Shown piece by piece: positions 29,745-39,600 of a stretch of 64,000 nucleotides of DNA. The translations under genes were made by a program, and so were the position numbers. A model generated the notes under the pieces. It was given only the letters and a program-made list of their open reading frames with translations. It had not been told where the DNA came from and did not search any database. Location: contig NZ_LNNB01000009.1 in assembly GCF_001747895.1 (NCBI RefSeq), forward strand, positions 186,001 to 250,000, given 5' to 3'. The stretch is from Staphylococcus equorum (lineage in GTDB: Bacteria; Bacillota; Bacilli; Staphylococcales; Staphylococcaceae). The stretch's first letter is position 1; each line of letters opens with the position of its first letter.

Positions 29745-30249
29745 CAATTTAGAGCCAATAATCCTTATAGGATTTATGGGTACTGGCAAAACAACTTTAG
29801 GTAAATATCTTGCTAAAGCTGAACACCTCACTTATGTCGATTTAGATGCCTATATCGTTCAACAAGAGAACAAAACAATTCCTAATATTTTTAACCAACT
29901 AGGTGAAAGTGGTTTTCGAGCACTAGAATATAAGTATTTAAAACAGTGTATGGATCGTTTTGATATCATTTCTACTGGTGGTGGCATTATAGAAAGTGAT
30001 AAGTCATTTGACTTTTTAAAACAACAAACCAAAATTATTTGGTTAGATTGTGATTTGACAATTGTTTACAATAGAATCAAGAATGATAGCAATAGACCAA
30101 ATGCTAATAATAAATCACTTTTTGATTTAAAAAGCTTGTATTCATCTAGGGTTTCAAGATATAATGAAATCGCATTCATAAAAGTGAATAGTAGTAATTC
30201 TCTTTCAGATTTACACAAAGAAATCAAGAAAGAGTTAACATGCGAATGA
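29734..30249 (+). CDS. aroK: Shikimate kinase
   Basis: Phosphorylates shikimate in the aromatic amino acid pathway. P-loop [17 protein letters not shown] with the Mg-binding Asp, FRALEYKYL and the STGGGII motif are all present; 171 residues is the usual size. Start TTG 29734 follows AAGGA at 29721-29725 with eight-base spacing and overlaps the preceding gene by 11 bases. It therefore belongs to the comG transcript, an odd pairing of biosynthesis and competence that staphylococci share. Confidence 0.92.
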   Translation: MKNNNLEPIILIGFMGTGKTTLGKYLAKAEHLTYVDLDAYIVQQENKTIPNIFNQLGESGFRALEYKYLKQCMDRFDIISTGGGIIESDKSFDFLKQQTKIIWLDCDLTIVYNRIKNDSNRPNANNKSLFDLKSLYSSRVSRYNEIAFIKVNSSNSLSDLHKEIKKELTCE

Positions 30250-30368
30250 CCAGTATTAGAGAGAATGGCAGGTTATATTATATATAACATTAGACCATCG
30301 CCGAAGGTGCAAGTTTAACGAAACTCTCAGGCAAAAGGATAATACTGTGACGCATTCCTGGAGTGTCA
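30250..30368 (+). promoter_or_regulatory. Glycine riboswitch (single aptamer)
   Basis: Conserved aptamer core GCCGAAGGTGCAAGTTTAAC and AAACTCTCAGGCAAAAGGA at 30300-30339. The closing P1 helix is perfect: CAGTATTA (30251-30258) with TAATACTG (30340-30347). Only one full aptamer is visible; the following TGAC-GTCA hairpin (30347-30367, containing CCTGGAG) resembles the reduced partner seen in singlet glycine riboswitches. Glycine binding is expected to switch on the downstream gcv genes. Confidence 0.93.
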
Positions 30369-30404
30369 TAAACAGGGTAGATTAGTCTACTCTGTTTTTT
30401 TTTA
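30369..30404 (+). terminator. Riboswitch expression-platform terminator
   Basis: AACAGGGTAGA pairs with TCTACTCTGTT (one wobble) followed by nine T residues, 24 bases before the gcvT start. It is the likely regulated attenuator. Confidence 0.88.
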
Positions 30405-30427
30405 TAAAATTTTTAGGAGGTTTCTTC

Positions 30428-31519
30428 ATGTCTAACGAACTTAAACATACACCGCTTTACCAAAATTTTGTTGATAGCGGGGCTAAAATTGTGGAATTTG
30501 GTGGCTGGGCAATGCCAGTTCAGTTTTCAAGTATAAAAGAAGAACATAATGCAGTAAGAACTGAAATTGGCTTGTTTGATGTAAGTCATATGGGAGAAAT
30601 TATTATTAAAGGTTCTGAAGCAGATAAATTAGTACAATATCTTCTTTCAAATGATATTGAAAACTTAACTACTACTAAAGCTCAATATACCGCGCTATGT
30701 AATGAAAATGGTGGGATTATTGATGATTTAATTACTTATAAATTAGATGAAAAAGTTTATCTATTAGTAGTAAATGCTGGAAATACAGATAAAGATTTTG
30801 AATGGATGAAAGAAAATGCTATAAATTTTGATGCAGAAGTAATTAATGCATCAAATGACTATGGTCAATTAGCAATTCAAGGCCCGAAAGCACGTGATTT
30901 GGTTAAACAACATGTTAACGTTGACGTAGCAGAAATGAAACCTTTTGATTTTAAACAAAACGTTGAATTCTTTGGAAAGAATGTAATCCTTTCACAGTCA
31001 GGTTATACAGGTGAAGATGGCTTCGAAATTTATTGTAATGCAGAAGATACACCTGACTTGTGGGAAAAAATTCTTGAATTCGATGTACAACCTTGTGGAC
31101 TAGGTGCAAGAGACACGTTAAGACTTGAAGCTGGACTGCCGCTACATGGTCAAGACTTAACAGAGTCTATAACACCATATGAAGCTGGTATCGCATTTGC
31201 TGCAAAACCATTGATTGAAGCTGACTTTATTGGTAAAAGTGTACTAAAAGATCAAAAAGAAAATGGTTCTAAACGTAGAACTGTAGGTTTAGAAATGATA
31301 GACAAAGGCATTCCAAGAACTGGTTACACAGTCTATGATTTAGATGGCCATGAAATTGGTGAAATCACTTCTGGTACACAGTCGCCATTAAGTGGTAAAT
31401 CAATTGGGTTAGCTTTAATCAATCGCGATGCTTTTGAAATGGGTAAAGAAGTGATTGTACAAGTTAGAAAAAGGCAACTTAAGGCTAAAATTGTTAAGAA
31501 AAACCAAATTACTAAATAA
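30428..31519 (+). CDS. gcvT: Glycine cleavage T-protein (aminomethyltransferase)
   Basis: Transfers the methylene group from aminomethyl-lipoyl-GcvH to tetrahydrofolate, releasing ammonia. Folate-binding elements include [10 protein letters not shown] near the N-terminus, FDVSHMGEI, and [13 protein letters not shown] with the catalytic Asp from [19 protein letters not shown]. 363 residues, full length, with AGGAGG at 30415-30420 as SD. First gene of the gcvT-gcvPA-gcvPB operon behind the glycine riboswitch; gcvH is not in the window. Confidence 0.96.
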   Translation: MSNELKHTPLYQNFVDSGAKIVEFGGWAMPVQFSSIKEEHNAVRTEIGLFDVSHMGEIIIKGSEADKLVQYLLSNDIENLTTTKAQYTALCNENGGIIDDLITYKLDEKVYLLVVNAGNTDKDFEWMKENAINFDAEVINASNDYGQLAIQGPKARDLVKQHVNVDVAEMKPFDFKQNVEFFGKNVILSQSGYTGEDGFEIYCNAEDTPDLWEKILEFDVQPCGLGARDTLRLEAGLPLHGQDLTESITPYEAGIAFAAKPLIEADFIGKSVLKDQKENGSKRRTVGLEMIDKGIPRTGYTVYDLDGHEIGEITSGTQSPLSGKSIGLALINRDAFEMGKEVIVQVRKRQLKAKIVKKNQITK

Positions 31520-31536
31520 TCCAAAGGGGTGTTACT

Positions 31537-32889
31537 ATGAGTCATCGTTATATTCCATTAACAGAGCAAGATAAAAAGGAAATGTTAGATACTATTGGAG
31601 CTAATTCTATTAAAGAACTTTTTGGAGACGTTCCAAAAGATATTTTACTGGGAAGAGAATTAGCTATACTTGATGCTGAATCAGAAACAACATTAAGTAA
31701 GCGATTGAGCAGAATCGCAAACAAAAATATCACCAAAGAAACGCATTCATCATTCTTAGGTGCAGGGGTATATGATCACTATGCTCCAGCTGTTGTTGAT
31801 TCAATGATTTCACGTTCAGAATTTTATACTGCTTATACACCTTATCAACCAGAAATTTCTCAAGGTGAATTACAAGCGATTTTCGAATTTCAAACGTTAA
31901 TTTGTGAATTAACTGATATGGATATAGCAAACTCGTCAATGTATGATGGTATTACAAGTTTTGCAGAAGCATGTATTTTAGCTTTCAACCAAACACGTAA
32001 AAACAAAGTTGTTGTATCAAAAGGACTACATTATCAAGCTTTACAGGTATTAAGAACTTATGTTAAAACACGTGAAGAATTTGAAATCGTTGAAGTTGAT
32101 TTAGATGGCACGATTACAGATTTAGAAAAGCTTGAAGCAGCGGTTGATGATGATACAGCAGCTGTTGCTGTACAATATCCAAACTTCTATGGTTCTGTTG
32201 AAGATTTAGAAAAAATCAATTCATTCATTGAAGACAAAAAGGCTTTAATGATTGTATACGCAAACCCGCTTGCATTAGGTTTATTAACACCTCCAGGTAG
32301 TTTCGGAGCAGACATAGTTGTCGGAGATACACAACCATTTGGTATACCTGCACAATTTGGTGGGCCTCATTGTGGGTTCTTCGCAACAACTAAAAAATTA
32401 ATGAGAAAAATACCTGGCCGTTTGGTAGGACAAACCGAAGATGGAGATGGCAATCGTGGTTTTGTATTAACTTTACAAGCACGTGAACAACATATTCGTC
32501 GTGATAAAGCGACATCAAATATATGTTCAAACCAAGCATTAAATGCTTTGGCTTCCTCAATTTGTATGTCAGCTTTAGGTAAACAAGGTATTTATGATAT
32601 CGCGGTACGAAACTTTGAAAATGCTAACTATGCAAAAGATCAATTCAAACAAGCTGGTTTTGAAGTTGCTAATGGCACATCTTTTAATGAGTTTGTAGTT
32701 AAATTCGACAAACCAGTTAAAGAAGTTAATGATGCTTTAATTGAAGAAGGAATTATTGGAGGATTTGACTTAAGTGAAGCTTCTGAAGACTTTAATAATC
32801 ATATGTTAATTGCGGTAACAGAATTAAGAATGAAAGATGAAATAGACACATTTGTTAAGAAAGCGGGTGAATTAAATGGTAGTAAGTAA
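31537..32889 (+). CDS. gcvPA: Glycine dehydrogenase (decarboxylating) subunit 1
   Basis: Alpha subunit of the two-subunit P-protein that decarboxylates glycine with PLP. 450 residues matching the family: [17 protein letters not shown] start, [35 protein letters not shown], and the [20 protein letters not shown] segment. It folds like a PLP enzyme but the lysine is in the beta subunit. SD AAAGGGGTG. Overlaps gcvPB by 14 bases. Confidence 0.96.
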   Translation: MSHRYIPLTEQDKKEMLDTIGANSIKELFGDVPKDILLGRELAILDAESETTLSKRLSRIANKNITKETHSSFLGAGVYDHYAPAVVDSMISRSEFYTAYTPYQPEISQGELQAIFEFQTLICELTDMDIANSSMYDGITSFAEACILAFNQTRKNKVVVSKGLHYQALQVLRTYVKTREEFEIVEVDLDGTITDLEKLEAAVDDDTAAVAVQYPNFYGSVEDLEKINSFIEDKKALMIVYANPLALGLLTPPGSFGADIVVGDTQPFGIPAQFGGPHCGFFATTKKLMRKIPGRLVGQTEDGDGNRGFVLTLQAREQHIRRDKATSNICSNQALNALASSICMSALGKQGIYDIAVRNFENANYAKDQFKQAGFEVANGTSFNEFVVKFDKPVKEVNDALIEEGIIGGFDLSEASEDFNNHMLIAVTELRMKDEIDTFVKKAGELNGSK

Positions 32890-34354
32890 ATCTAGTCCAC
32901 TAATTTTTGAACGTTCTAAAAAGGATCGTTATGCATACTCGTTACCTCAGAAAGAAATTGATAATGGTGCTGTAGATAAATTACTAGATGATAAATTCAT
33001 CAGAAAAAACAAAGCAGAATTACCAGAAGTTGCAGAATTAGATTTGGTTCGCCATTATACCGAACTCTCAAACAAAAACTTTGGCGTTGATTCAGGATTT
33101 TATCCATTAGGTTCATGTACGATGAAATATAACCCTAAAATTAATGAGAAAATTGCAAGAATACCAGGATTTGCAGAATCACATCCATTACAAGATGAAT
33201 CACAAGTACAAGGCTCATTAGAAATTATTCATAGCTTGCAAGAAGAGTTAAAAGAAATTACAGGTATGGATGAAGTTACATTACAACCAGCTGCCGGTGC
33301 ACATGGTGAATGGACTGCATTAATGATTTTCAAAGCCTATCATCAAAAAAATGGCGAAGGTCACCGTGACGAAGTTATTGTTCCTGATTCGGCTCATGGT
33401 ACCAATCCAGCTTCAGCTGCATTTGCAGGATTCAAAGCAGTTACTGTTAAATCAAATGAGCGCGGTGAAGTTGATATTGATGATTTGAAACGCTTAGTTA
33501 ATGAAAAAACGGCAGCAATTATGCTAACTAATCCTAATACTTTAGGGATTTTTGAAAAGAATATTATGGACATCAGAAATATCGTTCATGAAGCAGGCGG
33601 CCTATTATACTACGATGGTGCAAATTTAAATGCAATTATGGATAAAGTAAGACCAGGTGATATGGGATTTGACGCTGTACACTTAAACTTACACAAAACA
33701 TTTACAGGTCCTCACGGTGGCGGTGGACCAGGTTCAGGTCCAGTCGGTGTTAAGAAAGAACTTGCTAGTTTCTTACCAAAACCTATGGTTATTAAAGAAG
33801 ATAACGAATATAAATATGATAATGATATTGAAAATTCAATCGGTCGCGTTAAACCGTTCTACGGTAACTTTGGAATTTATTTAAGAGCATATACTTACAT
33901 TCGTACAATGGGTAATAAAGGTCTTGAAGAAGTTTCAGAAGCTGCTGTGTTAAATGCTAACTATATTAAGGCTCGATTAAAAGACCACTTTGAAATACCA
34001 TATGAACAATATTGTAAACACGAATTTGTGCTAAGTGGTTCTAAACAAAAAGAACACGGTGTGCGTACATTAGATATGGCTAAACGTTTGCTAGACTTCG
34101 GTGTTCATCCACCTACAATTTATTTCCCACTTAACGTGGATGAAGGTATGATGATTGAACCGACAGAAACTGAGTCAAAAGAAACTTTAGATTATTTCTG
34201 TGATAAAATGATTGAAATAGCTAATGAAGCTAAAGAAGATCCAGACAAAGTATTGGAAGCACCTCATACTACAATTATAGATAGATTGGATGAAACGAAA
34301 GCTGCACGTCATCCAGTATTGAAATTTGAAAATCTACGTTCAGAAAAAGAATAA
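32876..34354 (+). CDS. gcvPB: Glycine dehydrogenase (decarboxylating) subunit 2
   Basis: PLP-bearing beta subunit of the P-protein. The Schiff-base lysine is in [20 protein letters not shown], preceded by [10 protein letters not shown]. 492 residues; starts at ATG 32876 inside the end of gcvPA, implying coupled translation for equal subunit amounts. It ends the operon before a strong terminator. Confidence 0.96.
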   Translation: MVVSKSSPLIFERSKKDRYAYSLPQKEIDNGAVDKLLDDKFIRKNKAELPEVAELDLVRHYTELSNKNFGVDSGFYPLGSCTMKYNPKINEKIARIPGFAESHPLQDESQVQGSLEIIHSLQEELKEITGMDEVTLQPAAGAHGEWTALMIFKAYHQKNGEGHRDEVIVPDSAHGTNPASAAFAGFKAVTVKSNERGEVDIDDLKRLVNEKTAAIMLTNPNTLGIFEKNIMDIRNIVHEAGGLLYYDGANLNAIMDKVRPGDMGFDAVHLNLHKTFTGPHGGGGPGSGPVGVKKELASFLPKPMVIKEDNEYKYDNDIENSIGRVKPFYGNFGIYLRAYTYIRTMGNKGLEEVSEAAVLNANYIKARLKDHFEIPYEQYCKHEFVLSGSKQKEHGVRTLDMAKRLLDFGVHPPTIYFPLNVDEGMMIEPTETESKETLDYFCDKMIEIANEAKEDPDKVLEAPHTTIIDRLDETKAARHPVLKFENLRSEKE

Positions 34355-34386
34355 AATATTTGAGTAATGAATACCCATGCTCATAA

Positions 34387-34434
34387 CAAAAGTACTACTC
34401 CGTTGAAATTATAATCGGAGTAGTACTTTTTTAT
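34387..34434 (+). terminator. Terminator after gcvPB
   Basis: AAAAGTACTACTCCG pairs exactly with CGGAGTAGTACTTTT, with a T-rich tail. Confidence 0.93.
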
Positions 34435-34680
34435 ATTAAATTCTTATGATTAATCAAAATTGTTTCATTATGTCAAAGTATCTTATATCAAATAACCATA
34501 GTCATTTTAAAAAGCAATAAATCCAGTAAGGAAACCGTGACTAAATATTTGGATACATTTGTAGATATAAAAAATAGCGAATTATTCACCCATTAAGGTC
34601 AATAATCCGCTATAAAAATGAGTATGTAGAGTTAAGCTAATGTAAATCAAGTTTTATAAACACAATACTTATTTATACAT
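34435..34680. other. Gap between gcv terminator and rhodanese gene
   Basis: About 245 AT-rich bases. No open frame, RNA motif or clear hairpin was recognised; it holds the 3' flank of the convergent minus-strand gene. Confidence 0.4.
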
Positions 34681-35067
34681 TTATTTTTTTGACTTAATCT
34701 TACCAGTCCACTTTTTATACCCACCTTTTAACATGTAGATATCTTTATAACCATTCTTCTTTAATGTTCTAGCAGCACGATAACCCGCAATGCCGTTTGC
34801 ATCACATAGATATATAGGTTGATCTGTTCTCAATCCCTGATATCTTTGCTTAAACGTTGTAATTGGAATGTTACGTGCACCGTTTATGTGTCCGTAATCA
34901 TAATCCACTTTTTCTCTTACATCAATAACTTGAGCTTTGCGCAGACCATTATGAAATTCATTTTGGCTTAATTCTGTGACTGCTCTCTTGTTAAGAAGAT
35001 AATTGATTAGCATGTAAGCGATGATTATTATTAATGCTGCTAACGCTATAAACCAAAAATTACTCAT
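34681..35067 (-). CDS. Membrane-anchored rhodanese-like protein (YqhL)
   Basis: 128 residues: N-terminal transmembrane helix (about 5-25, FWFIALAALIIIIAYMLINYL), then one rhodanese domain with VIDVREKVDYDYGHINGARNIP and the active-site loop YLCDANGIAGYRAA, whose Cys could carry a persulphide. Minus-strand SD GGAGGATG precedes ATG 35067. B. subtilis yqhL lies beside lipM in the same manner, divergently arranged. Physiological sulphur acceptor is unknown. Confidence 0.88.
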   Translation of the reverse strand: MSNFWFIALAALIIIIAYMLINYLLNKRAVTELSQNEFHNGLRKAQVIDVREKVDYDYGHINGARNIPITTFKQRYQGLRTDQPIYLCDANGIAGYRAARTLKKNGYKDIYMLKGGYKKWTGKIKSKK

Positions 35068-35238
35068 CTTGCATCCTCCCTAATTAACCGATATTATATA
35101 TTATAAGACTGTTAGCACAATTTATCAAAATTTTTTATTTAATTTATTGGATAATGCTGACAAACTTAGACAATTAGTGCAAACGATAACATAAAATGAA
35201 TATTAAAACAATTTAATTTATTGATTGGGGTTTTTAGT

Positions 35239-36069
35239 GTGACTGAATCTTGGAATTTTATAAATACAGGAAGTAACGATCCATATTTCAATATGGCAAT
35301 GGACGAAGCGCTGCTTAATTTTGTTTCTAGGGGAGAAATTGATCCAGTTATTAGATTTTACACGTGGAATCCAGCAACATTATCTGTTGGTTATTTCCAA
35401 AGACTGACTAAAGAAATAGATATAGAAAAAGTACAAGAAAAGGGATATGGTTTAGTCAGACGTCAAACAGGTGGCAGAGGCGTGCTACATGACAAAGAAC
35501 TTACATATAGTGTTATTGTACCAGAATCTCATCCGGAGATGCCCTCGACCGTAACAGAGGCATACAGAGTGATATCTGAAGGTTTGTTAGAAGGATTTCA
35601 AGCTTTAGGCTTTGAAGCATCCTTTTCAATCCCTCGTTCAAAAGAAGAACGTGAGAAATTAAAACAACCAAGAAGTGCTGTATGTTTTGATGCTCCTAGT
35701 TGGTATGAGTTAGTTGTAGAAGGGCGTAAAATAGCGGGTAGTGCGCAGATACGTCAAAAAGGCGTTATTTTACAACATGGTTCATTGTTACAAGACGTCG
35801 ACATTGATGATTTATTCGATATGTTCATTTTTAAAAACGAGCGTTTAAAAGATAAAATGAAACAATCTTTCGTAGAAAAAGCAGTGGCGATTAATGATAT
35901 TTCAGACCGACATATTACAATACCCGAAATGGAAGAAGCTTTTGAGATAGGTTTCAAGAAAGGATTGAATATTGATTTTAAACCACTAAACTTAACGCAT
36001 AAACAACAAGAAGAAGTGAATGAACTTATTGAAAAATATAAAGCTGACGAATGGAATTATCGTAAATAA
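35239..36069 (+). CDS. lipM: Octanoyl-[GcvH]:protein octanoyltransferase LipM
   Basis: Transfers octanoate from acyl carrier protein to GcvH at the start of lipoate synthesis in Gram-positives. Biotin/lipoate ligase fold with [20 protein letters not shown], and the catalytic Cys in [26 protein letters not shown]. Start GTG 35239 gives 276 residues, the size of the S. aureus protein; GGGG at 35226-35229 is the SD and the TTG at 35221 lies before it. Its product is needed by the glycine cleavage system (30-34 kb) and by the 2-oxo acid dehydrogenase (49-54 kb). Confidence 0.93.
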   Translation: MTESWNFINTGSNDPYFNMAMDEALLNFVSRGEIDPVIRFYTWNPATLSVGYFQRLTKEIDIEKVQEKGYGLVRRQTGGRGVLHDKELTYSVIVPESHPEMPSTVTEAYRVISEGLLEGFQALGFEASFSIPRSKEEREKLKQPRSAVCFDAPSWYELVVEGRKIAGSAQIRQKGVILQHGSLLQDVDIDDLFDMFIFKNERLKDKMKQSFVEKAVAINDISDRHITIPEMEEAFEIGFKKGLNIDFKPLNLTHKQQEEVNELIEKYKADEWNYRK

Positions 36070-36081
36070 AATTATCGAAAT

Positions 36082-36131
36082 CAAAAAATGGGAGGATACA
36101 GTCTTTAATGACTGTATCCTCCCATTTTTTG
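36082..36131. terminator. Bidirectional terminator between lipM and the minus-strand pair
   Basis: A perfect 22-bp stem: 36082-36103 (core TGGGAGGATACAGTC) against 36110-36131 (core GACTGTATCCTCCCA), with loop TTTAAT and A/T-runs on both sides. Confidence 0.96.
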
Positions 36132-36191
36132 TTACATATAAAGTTAGATAGATTTAAATAAAAGTTTTAAGAGTAAGATAGCACAATAAAA

Positions 36192-36410
36192 TTATTTTTT
36201 TCTATTGCGTCTTTTATATTTTCTTTGTGCGCGTTTATACTTTCGTTGATCTTCTGTTAAAAAGAAGAAGTAATATATCGCATATATAATCCCTGCAAAT
36301 ACAGCAAAACTAATTGCCATACTAACAAAACTGAATATAAATGAATCTAAATTGAGGATTAACCCAATTGCTGCGATTGCGATTATTATATAAAATATTG
36401 CTCGTTTCAA
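36192..36410 (-). CDS. Small membrane protein, SA1362-like, unknown function
   Basis: 72 residues with two hydrophobic helices (about 5-20 and 28-52) and an extremely basic C-terminus (DQRKYKRAQRKYKRRNRKK). It corresponds by position and type to a staphylococcal family of unknown function. SD AGGAGTG lies before ATG 36410. It follows the lipoprotein gene by 23 bases, so the two form an operon. Confidence 0.8.
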   Translation of the reverse strand: MKRAIFYIIIAIAAIGLILNLDSFIFSFVSMAISFAVFAGIIYAIYYFFFLTEDQRKYKRAQRKYKRRNRKK

Positions 36411-36433
36411 TTTATAACACTCCTATTTAGTTG

Positions 36434-37021
36434 TTAACTCTGTTTATTATCGATACTAATGGTTGATAGGGCTTTTTGTCCTTTTTTAAGTTTCTTCTTA
36501 TCTTTCTCGCTATAACCATCTCTAATGTCATTTATTGCCGAACTAAGGTCCTTATTTAATTTAGTGATGTTTTTCTTTTTACTCTTATCTTCATCACTCA
36601 TTTTATCTTTATCAATATCATTCTCATATGTAGAGTGCGCAGAATCGATTTTATTCGTTATGTCAGTCAACTTGCCAAGAATCTTTTTATCATTTTTATT
36701 TTTTGTTACATCACTTTCAATATCATTATATTGATCAATTGCTTTTGCTATATTTTGATAATATTTGGATGATGCTTTTAAATTTGTTACTTTCTTTTTA
36801 TTGTTTTTAGCCTGTTTAATGTTTTCTTTGTCTTTCTTAAGTGAAGCAACGTTTGTTTTTTCTTTGTCGATAGTTTGTTCTAATTCTTGAATACTACTTT
36901 TTAATTTATGATTTTCATCACGAAGTTGTGTGGTCTTTTCTTCTAAAGGACCTAAATTTTGACTACCACAACCTACTAGTAAACATGAAGCACTTAATAT
37001 AGCTATAATTTTTTTCTTCAT
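36434..37021 (-). CDS. Lipoprotein with coiled coil, unknown function
   Basis: 195 residues. Signal peptide MKKKIIAILSASCLLVGC with lipobox LVGC, so it is predicted to be lipid-anchored outside the membrane. Residues 28-75 form a heptad-like coiled coil (LEEKTTQLRDENHKLKSSIQ) and the remainder is Lys/Asp/Asn-rich and helical. It resembles the YkyA-type staphylococcal lipoproteins of unknown role. Minus-strand SD AGGAGAG precedes ATG 37021. Diverges from pepQ. Confidence 0.85.
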   Translation of the reverse strand: MKKKIIAILSASCLLVGCGSQNLGPLEEKTTQLRDENHKLKSSIQELEQTIDKEKTNVASLKKDKENIKQAKNNKKKVTNLKASSKYYQNIAKAIDQYNDIESDVTKNKNDKKILGKLTDITNKIDSAHSTYENDIDKDKMSDEDKSKKKNITKLNKDLSSAINDIRDGYSEKDKKKLKKGQKALSTISIDNKQS

Positions 37022-37124
37022 AACTCTCTCCTAATTCAAAAACTATATATTCACATAATAATTATGCTATCATTTTAATGTATAAAAAGAAAATGTACAA
37101 ATTTATTGAATAGGAGGAAGACAG

Positions 37125-38183
37125 ATGACTAGAATAGAAAAACTGAATTCTGCCTTAGAAACAAAACATTTGGAAGCGATTGTTGTATTAACCGATTTTA
37201 ATAGAAGGTATTTATCAGGATTCACAGGTACAAGTGGCGCGCTTGTTATTACAAAAGATAAAAACTTATTGATTACAGACTTTAGGTACATAGAGCAAGC
37301 AACTTCCCAAGCTACTCAATTTGAGATCATTAAACAAAAAGGTGGTCTCATAGAAGAAGTGAAAGCACAATTGGAAAAGTTAAACGTCCAGAATGTAGGC
37401 TTTGAAGGTGATTTAGTCAGCTATGATACATACTTACAATTAAGCAAATCCTACATTAGCTTAATCAGTGTTTCTGGTTTAATTGAAAAAATCAGAGAAG
37501 TAAAAGATGATAGTGAAATTAAACTTATTCAAAAAGCTGCTGAAATTGTTGATGAGACGTATGAGTATATCTTAACTGTTGCAAAAGCAGGTATGACTGA
37601 ACAGCAATTAAAAGCTAAATTAGAAAGTAAAATGTTAGAACTAGGCTCAGAAGGTACTTCATTTGATACAATTGTTGCCTCAGGAGTCAGAGGTGCGTTG
37701 CCACACGGTGTCGCAAGTGAAAAAGTTATTAATCAAGGTGAACTGATTACTTTAGATTTCGGTGCATATTATAAAGGTTATTCTTCTGATATCACACGTA
37801 CGTTTGCTATAGGTGAACCAGATGCTAAACTTAAAGAAATATACAATATTGTCTTAGAAGCTAATATTAAAGGCATTGAAGCCGCTAAACAAGGTATTAC
37901 AGGCAAAGCTTTAGATGCTATCGCTAGGGATTATATTACTGAACAAGGATATGGTGAAGCGTTTGGCCATTCTCTTGGACATGGGATAGGGTTAGATGTA
38001 CACGAAGGACCCAATCTATCTAGAAAATCTGAAGCTAAATTAGAGATAAATAACTGTGTTACAATTGAACCTGGTATTTATTTAGACGGATTAGGCGGCG
38101 TTCGCATTGAAGATGACGTTTTAATTACAGAAAATGGTTGTGAATGCTTTACTAAATGCGCTAAAAACCTTATTATTTTATAG
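37125..38183 (+). CDS. M24-family Xaa-Pro peptidase (YqhT-like)
   Basis: Cytoplasmic metallopeptidase that removes the residue before a proline. N-terminal creatinase-like domain (1-125) and C-terminal pita-bread domain with metal ligands in LDFGAYYKGYSSDITRTFAIG (two Asp), GHSLGHGIGLDVHEGP (His), TIEPGIYLDG (Glu) and VRIEDDVLI (Glu). 352 residues. It is placed directly before efp, as in Bacillus (yqhT-efp); the pairing is notable because EF-P rescues ribosomes at polyproline stretches. Confidence 0.92.
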   Translation: MTRIEKLNSALETKHLEAIVVLTDFNRRYLSGFTGTSGALVITKDKNLLITDFRYIEQATSQATQFEIIKQKGGLIEEVKAQLEKLNVQNVGFEGDLVSYDTYLQLSKSYISLISVSGLIEKIREVKDDSEIKLIQKAAEIVDETYEYILTVAKAGMTEQQLKAKLESKMLELGSEGTSFDTIVASGVRGALPHGVASEKVINQGELITLDFGAYYKGYSSDITRTFAIGEPDAKLKEIYNIVLEANIKGIEAAKQGITGKALDAIARDYITEQGYGEAFGHSLGHGIGLDVHEGPNLSRKSEAKLEINNCVTIEPGIYLDGLGGVRIEDDVLITENGCECFTKCAKNLIIL

Positions 38184-38211
38184 AAGACCTTATAATTGAG
38201 GAGGAAACTGA

Positions 38212-38769
38212 ATGATTTCGGTTAATGATTTTAAGACAGGCTTAACAATTGCAGTAGATAATGGTATATGGAAAGTATTAGATTTCCAACACGTAAAACC
38301 AGGTAAAGGATCTGCATTTGTGCGTTCAAAATTACGTAATTTAAGAACTGGTGCTATTCAAGAGAAAACATTCAGAGGCGGCGAAAAAGTCGAAACTGCT
38401 ATGATTGAAAATCACCGCATGCAATATTTATATGCAGATGGTGATACACATGTTTTCATGGATAATCAAACTTTTGAGCAAACAGAATTAGCAGCCGATT
38501 ATTTAGAAAATGAATTGAATTTCTTAAAAGCTAATATGGAAGTTCAAATTCAAACTTACGAAAGTGAAACACTTGGCGTTGAATTGCCAAAAACTGTTGA
38601 ACTTACAGTAACAGAAACAGAACCTGGTATAAAAGGTGATACTGCTAACGGAGCAACAAAATCAGCTACAGTAGAAACTGGTTATACACTAAATGTGCCG
38701 TTATTTGTAAATGAAGGCGACACACTTATAATTAACACAGGCGATGGTAGTTATATTTCAAGAGGTTAA
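38212..38769 (+). CDS. efp: Translation elongation factor P
   Basis: Relieves ribosome stalling at consecutive prolines. Three beta-barrel domains, 185 residues, KOW-like N-terminus and C-terminal [17 protein letters not shown]. The modifiable residue in the loop [11 protein letters not shown] is Lys32, the position modified with 5-aminopentanol in B. subtilis. SD GAGGAGG at 38199-38205. Confidence 0.96.
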   Translation: MISVNDFKTGLTIAVDNGIWKVLDFQHVKPGKGSAFVRSKLRNLRTGAIQEKTFRGGEKVETAMIENHRMQYLYADGDTHVFMDNQTFEQTELAADYLENELNFLKANMEVQIQTYESETLGVELPKTVELTVTETEPGIKGDTANGATKSATVETGYTLNVPLFVNEGDTLIINTGDGSYISRG

Positions 38770-38817
38770 CACTTATAAAAATAAACATATTTATTATTTT
38801 TAGTTTAGCCATATTTA

Positions 38818-38864
38818 TTAATAACCTTTCCAATTCACGAAACGTTGGAAAGGTTATTTTATTT
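38818..38864 (+). terminator. Terminator after efp
   Basis: AATAACCTTTCCAA pairs with TTGGAAAGGTTATT around a 14-base loop, followed by a T-rich tail. Confidence 0.88.
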
Positions 38865-39126
38865 TTTCATTTTATAATAAACAAACGACTGTTATAGTAG
38901 TATTATTCAAAAGAATTTAAACTTTATATCAATTAATTACAATAACATGGCCCCATTCCATTAAAAAAACGTTATAATAAATAGAATTATCATTAAATTA
39001 TATCTATATAGAACTTTATAAAGAATAAACACTTTATTATTGAAAGCATGTATATGCTTGAATTGAACATTTCACTAAAGTAAAATAAACTAGGTAAATG
39101 AAAACAATCTGAAGGAGTCAGTACTT
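38865..39126. other. Leader region of accBC
   Basis: About 260 AT-rich bases with no gene. The accB SD is GAAGGAG at 39111-39117. I looked for a FapR-like palindrome, since FapR controls fatty acid genes in Gram-positives, and did not find one. No promoter pair stands out. Confidence 0.4.
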
Positions 39127-39600
39127 ATGAATTTTAAAGAAATTAAAGAATTAATAGAAATTCTTGATCAATCTAGCTTGACTGAAATCAATATAGAAGA
39201 TAAAGGCAACGTTGTTAATTTAAAAAAAGAAAAAGAAACTGAAATCATTACACCTCAAATTTCACAACAACCAATGCAACAAGTTTCACCGCAACAAGGT
39301 GTAATGTCAGCTCCTGTAAACACGCAAAGTTCAGAGGAAGTAAATACAAACGCAGTGGAAGACAACTTACAAACAATTAATGCACCAATGGTAGGGACAT
39401 TTTATAAATCACCATCACCTGAAGAAAGCGCATATGTACAAGTTGGAGATTCAGTTACAAACGAATCAACAGTGTGTATCTTAGAAGCAATGAAATTGTT
39501 TAATGAAATACAAGCTGAAGTAACTGGAGAAATTGCTGAAATCCTAGTAGAAGACGGTCAAATGGTAGAGTATGGCCAACCGTTATTCAAGGTGAAATAA
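39127..39600 (+). CDS. accB: Biotin carboxyl carrier protein of acetyl-CoA carboxylase
   Basis: Carries the biotin shuttled between AccC and AccAD in malonyl-CoA synthesis. The biotinylation motif EAMKLFNEI is in the C-terminal 75-residue domain; the middle (residues 40-85) is a Gln/Pro/Ser/Asn-rich flexible linker. 157 residues. Its stop overlaps the accC start by one base (TAATG). Confidence 0.96.
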   Translation: MNFKEIKELIEILDQSSLTEINIEDKGNVVNLKKEKETEIITPQISQQPMQQVSPQQGVMSAPVNTQSSEEVNTNAVEDNLQTINAPMVGTFYKSPSPEESAYVQVGDSVTNESTVCILEAMKLFNEIQAEVTGEIAEILVEDGQMVEYGQPLFKVK

